Below are positions 14,414-14,674 of a stretch of DNA of 14,674 nucleotides, piece by piece. Made by a program: the position numbers and the translations under genes. Source of the stretch: Kiritimatiellales bacterium (lineage in GTDB: Bacteria; Verrucomicrobiota; Kiritimatiellia; Kiritimatiellales; Pontiellaceae); NCBI GenBank assembly GCA_015486775.1, contig WFRA01000262.1, positions 1 to 14,674 of the forward strand. Reading direction: 5' to 3'. The first letter of the stretch is position 1. Each line of letters opens with the position of its first letter. A model generated the notes under the pieces. The model did not search any database. It saw only the letters and a list, made by a program, of their open reading frames with translations, and had not been told where the DNA came from.

Positions 14414-14444
14414 TTCCGGGTCTTGGAAGAGCCATTGAATGGCT
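14414..14444. other. Two adjacent small palindromes after the acetyltransferase
   Basis: TTCC-N7-GGAA at 14414-14428 has the same size and arms as the palindromes at 6603 and 8505. It is followed at once by AGCCATT-G-AATGGCT (14430-14444), a perfect 7+1+7 palindrome. GTCT (14420-14423) and AGAC (14445-14448) can close the second stem. They may mark the transcript end of the operon, though no T run follows. Confidence 0.4.
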
Positions 14445-14539
14445 AGACTGCAACTCTAAATAGAACGATCTGTTTATGAAGAAGGTACAATTCATGATGA
14501 TGATTGCATTATCCTGCGGGACGGGGAGAGGTGTTGAAA

Positions 14540-14599
14540 ATGGACTATAGAAAAGCAGGCAGATGGGGTGTTCGGTTAAGTCGTGTGGGGCTTGGATGA
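14540..14599 (+). pseudogene. 19-codon stub resembling an aldo/keto reductase N-terminus
   Basis: ATG 14540 is preceded by a strong GGGGAGAGG (14523-14531). It encodes MDYRKAGRWGVRLSRVGLG and then TGA. Aldo/keto reductases of the YghZ/potassium-channel-beta type commonly begin M-x-Y-R-x-L-G-x-x-G-x-x-V-S-x-x-G-L-G, which matches well by eye. None of the three forward frames after the TGA continues such a protein, so this looks like the surviving 5' end of a deleted or interrupted gene. A coincidental small ORF or leader peptide is the alternative. Confidence 0.4.
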
Positions 14600-14674
14600 T
14601 TATTTTGTCGAGGTCTGCATACGTGGTGTATACCTTAAACGGATGAAAATGTTGATTTTAACCACGGAATACAC

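Larger units (their letters stand above)
14394..14674. other. Mostly non-coding tail region
   Basis: This 281-base stretch to the window edge has no gene of normal size on either strand that I can support. It holds two small palindromes near its start, the short aldo/keto-reductase-like stub at 14540-14599, and ends with ACCACGGAATACAC, which may be the beginning of a repeated intergenic sequence cut by the window edge. Confidence 0.6.

Noticed and set aside
14476..14550. 24-codon peptide MKKVQFMMMIALSCGTG...
   Set aside because: It resembles a truncated lipoprotein signal but has no clear ribosome binding site, overlaps the aldo/keto-reductase-like stub in another frame, and stops at once. 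It is too short to support.
14661..14674. ACCACGGAATACAC at the window end as a repeat element
   Set aside because: Only 14 bases are visible and no second copy exists in the window, so a repeat cannot be claimed.

Overview
The window looks like an accessory polysaccharide-related region from a PVC-type bacterium, most plausibly a Kiritimatiellota (Pontiella-like) or related Verrucomicrobia/Lentisphaera lineage. The basis is inferential: a PEP-CTERM sorting tail, tandem arrays of secreted jelly-roll and beta-helix proteins, a secreted acetylxylan-esterase-like enzyme of a branch I associate with that group, and a sodium:solute symporter used instead of a SusC/SusD pair. There is no rRNA, tRNA, CRISPR, transposase or integrase. 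All recognisable genes are on the + strand.

Bases 1-9462 hold six paralogous secreted proteins built by reshuffling a few modules: a right-handed beta-helix (H), a concanavalin/LamG-like jelly roll in two types (A and B), a small C-terminal domain (T) and a PEP-CTERM tail. In order: gene 1 (cut by the window edge) is ...-H; gene 2 is lipoprotein-H; gene 3 is signal-A-H; genes 4 and 5 are signal-A-B-T; gene 6 is signal-A-PEP-CTERM. Gene 3 and gene 4 are each preceded by matching TTGACT-N17-GAYACT promoters. Genes 4-6 look like one transcription unit that ends at a strong intrinsic terminator (9497-9528). DNA-level identity is patchy. Genes 4 and 5 share an almost identical 3' end. Genes 5 and 6 share an almost identical 5' end. 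The body of gene 6 is nearly identical to gene 3. This points to recent duplication and recombination between the copies.

Bases 9584-14393 hold a second, enzymatic block: a secreted esterase of the acetylxylan esterase (CE7/AXE1) type, a signal-less alpha/alpha-toroid protein (probable cytoplasmic carbohydrate-active enzyme), an SSS-family Na+/solute symporter and a GNAT acetyltransferase. A reasonable model, which is inference, is that the secreted beta-helix and jelly-roll proteins bind or cut an extracellular polysaccharide, the esterase removes acyl groups, the symporter imports the product, and the toroid enzyme processes it inside.

Bases 14394-14674 are largely non-coding. They contain small palindromes and a 19-codon stub with a good ribosome binding site that resembles the N-terminus of an aldo/keto reductase.

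The most interesting content is the module-shuffling array. It includes a probable decayed PEP-CTERM motif at the A-H fusion point of gene 3 and an apparent chimeric origin of gene 6. No wholly new system can be proven from the sequence alone.
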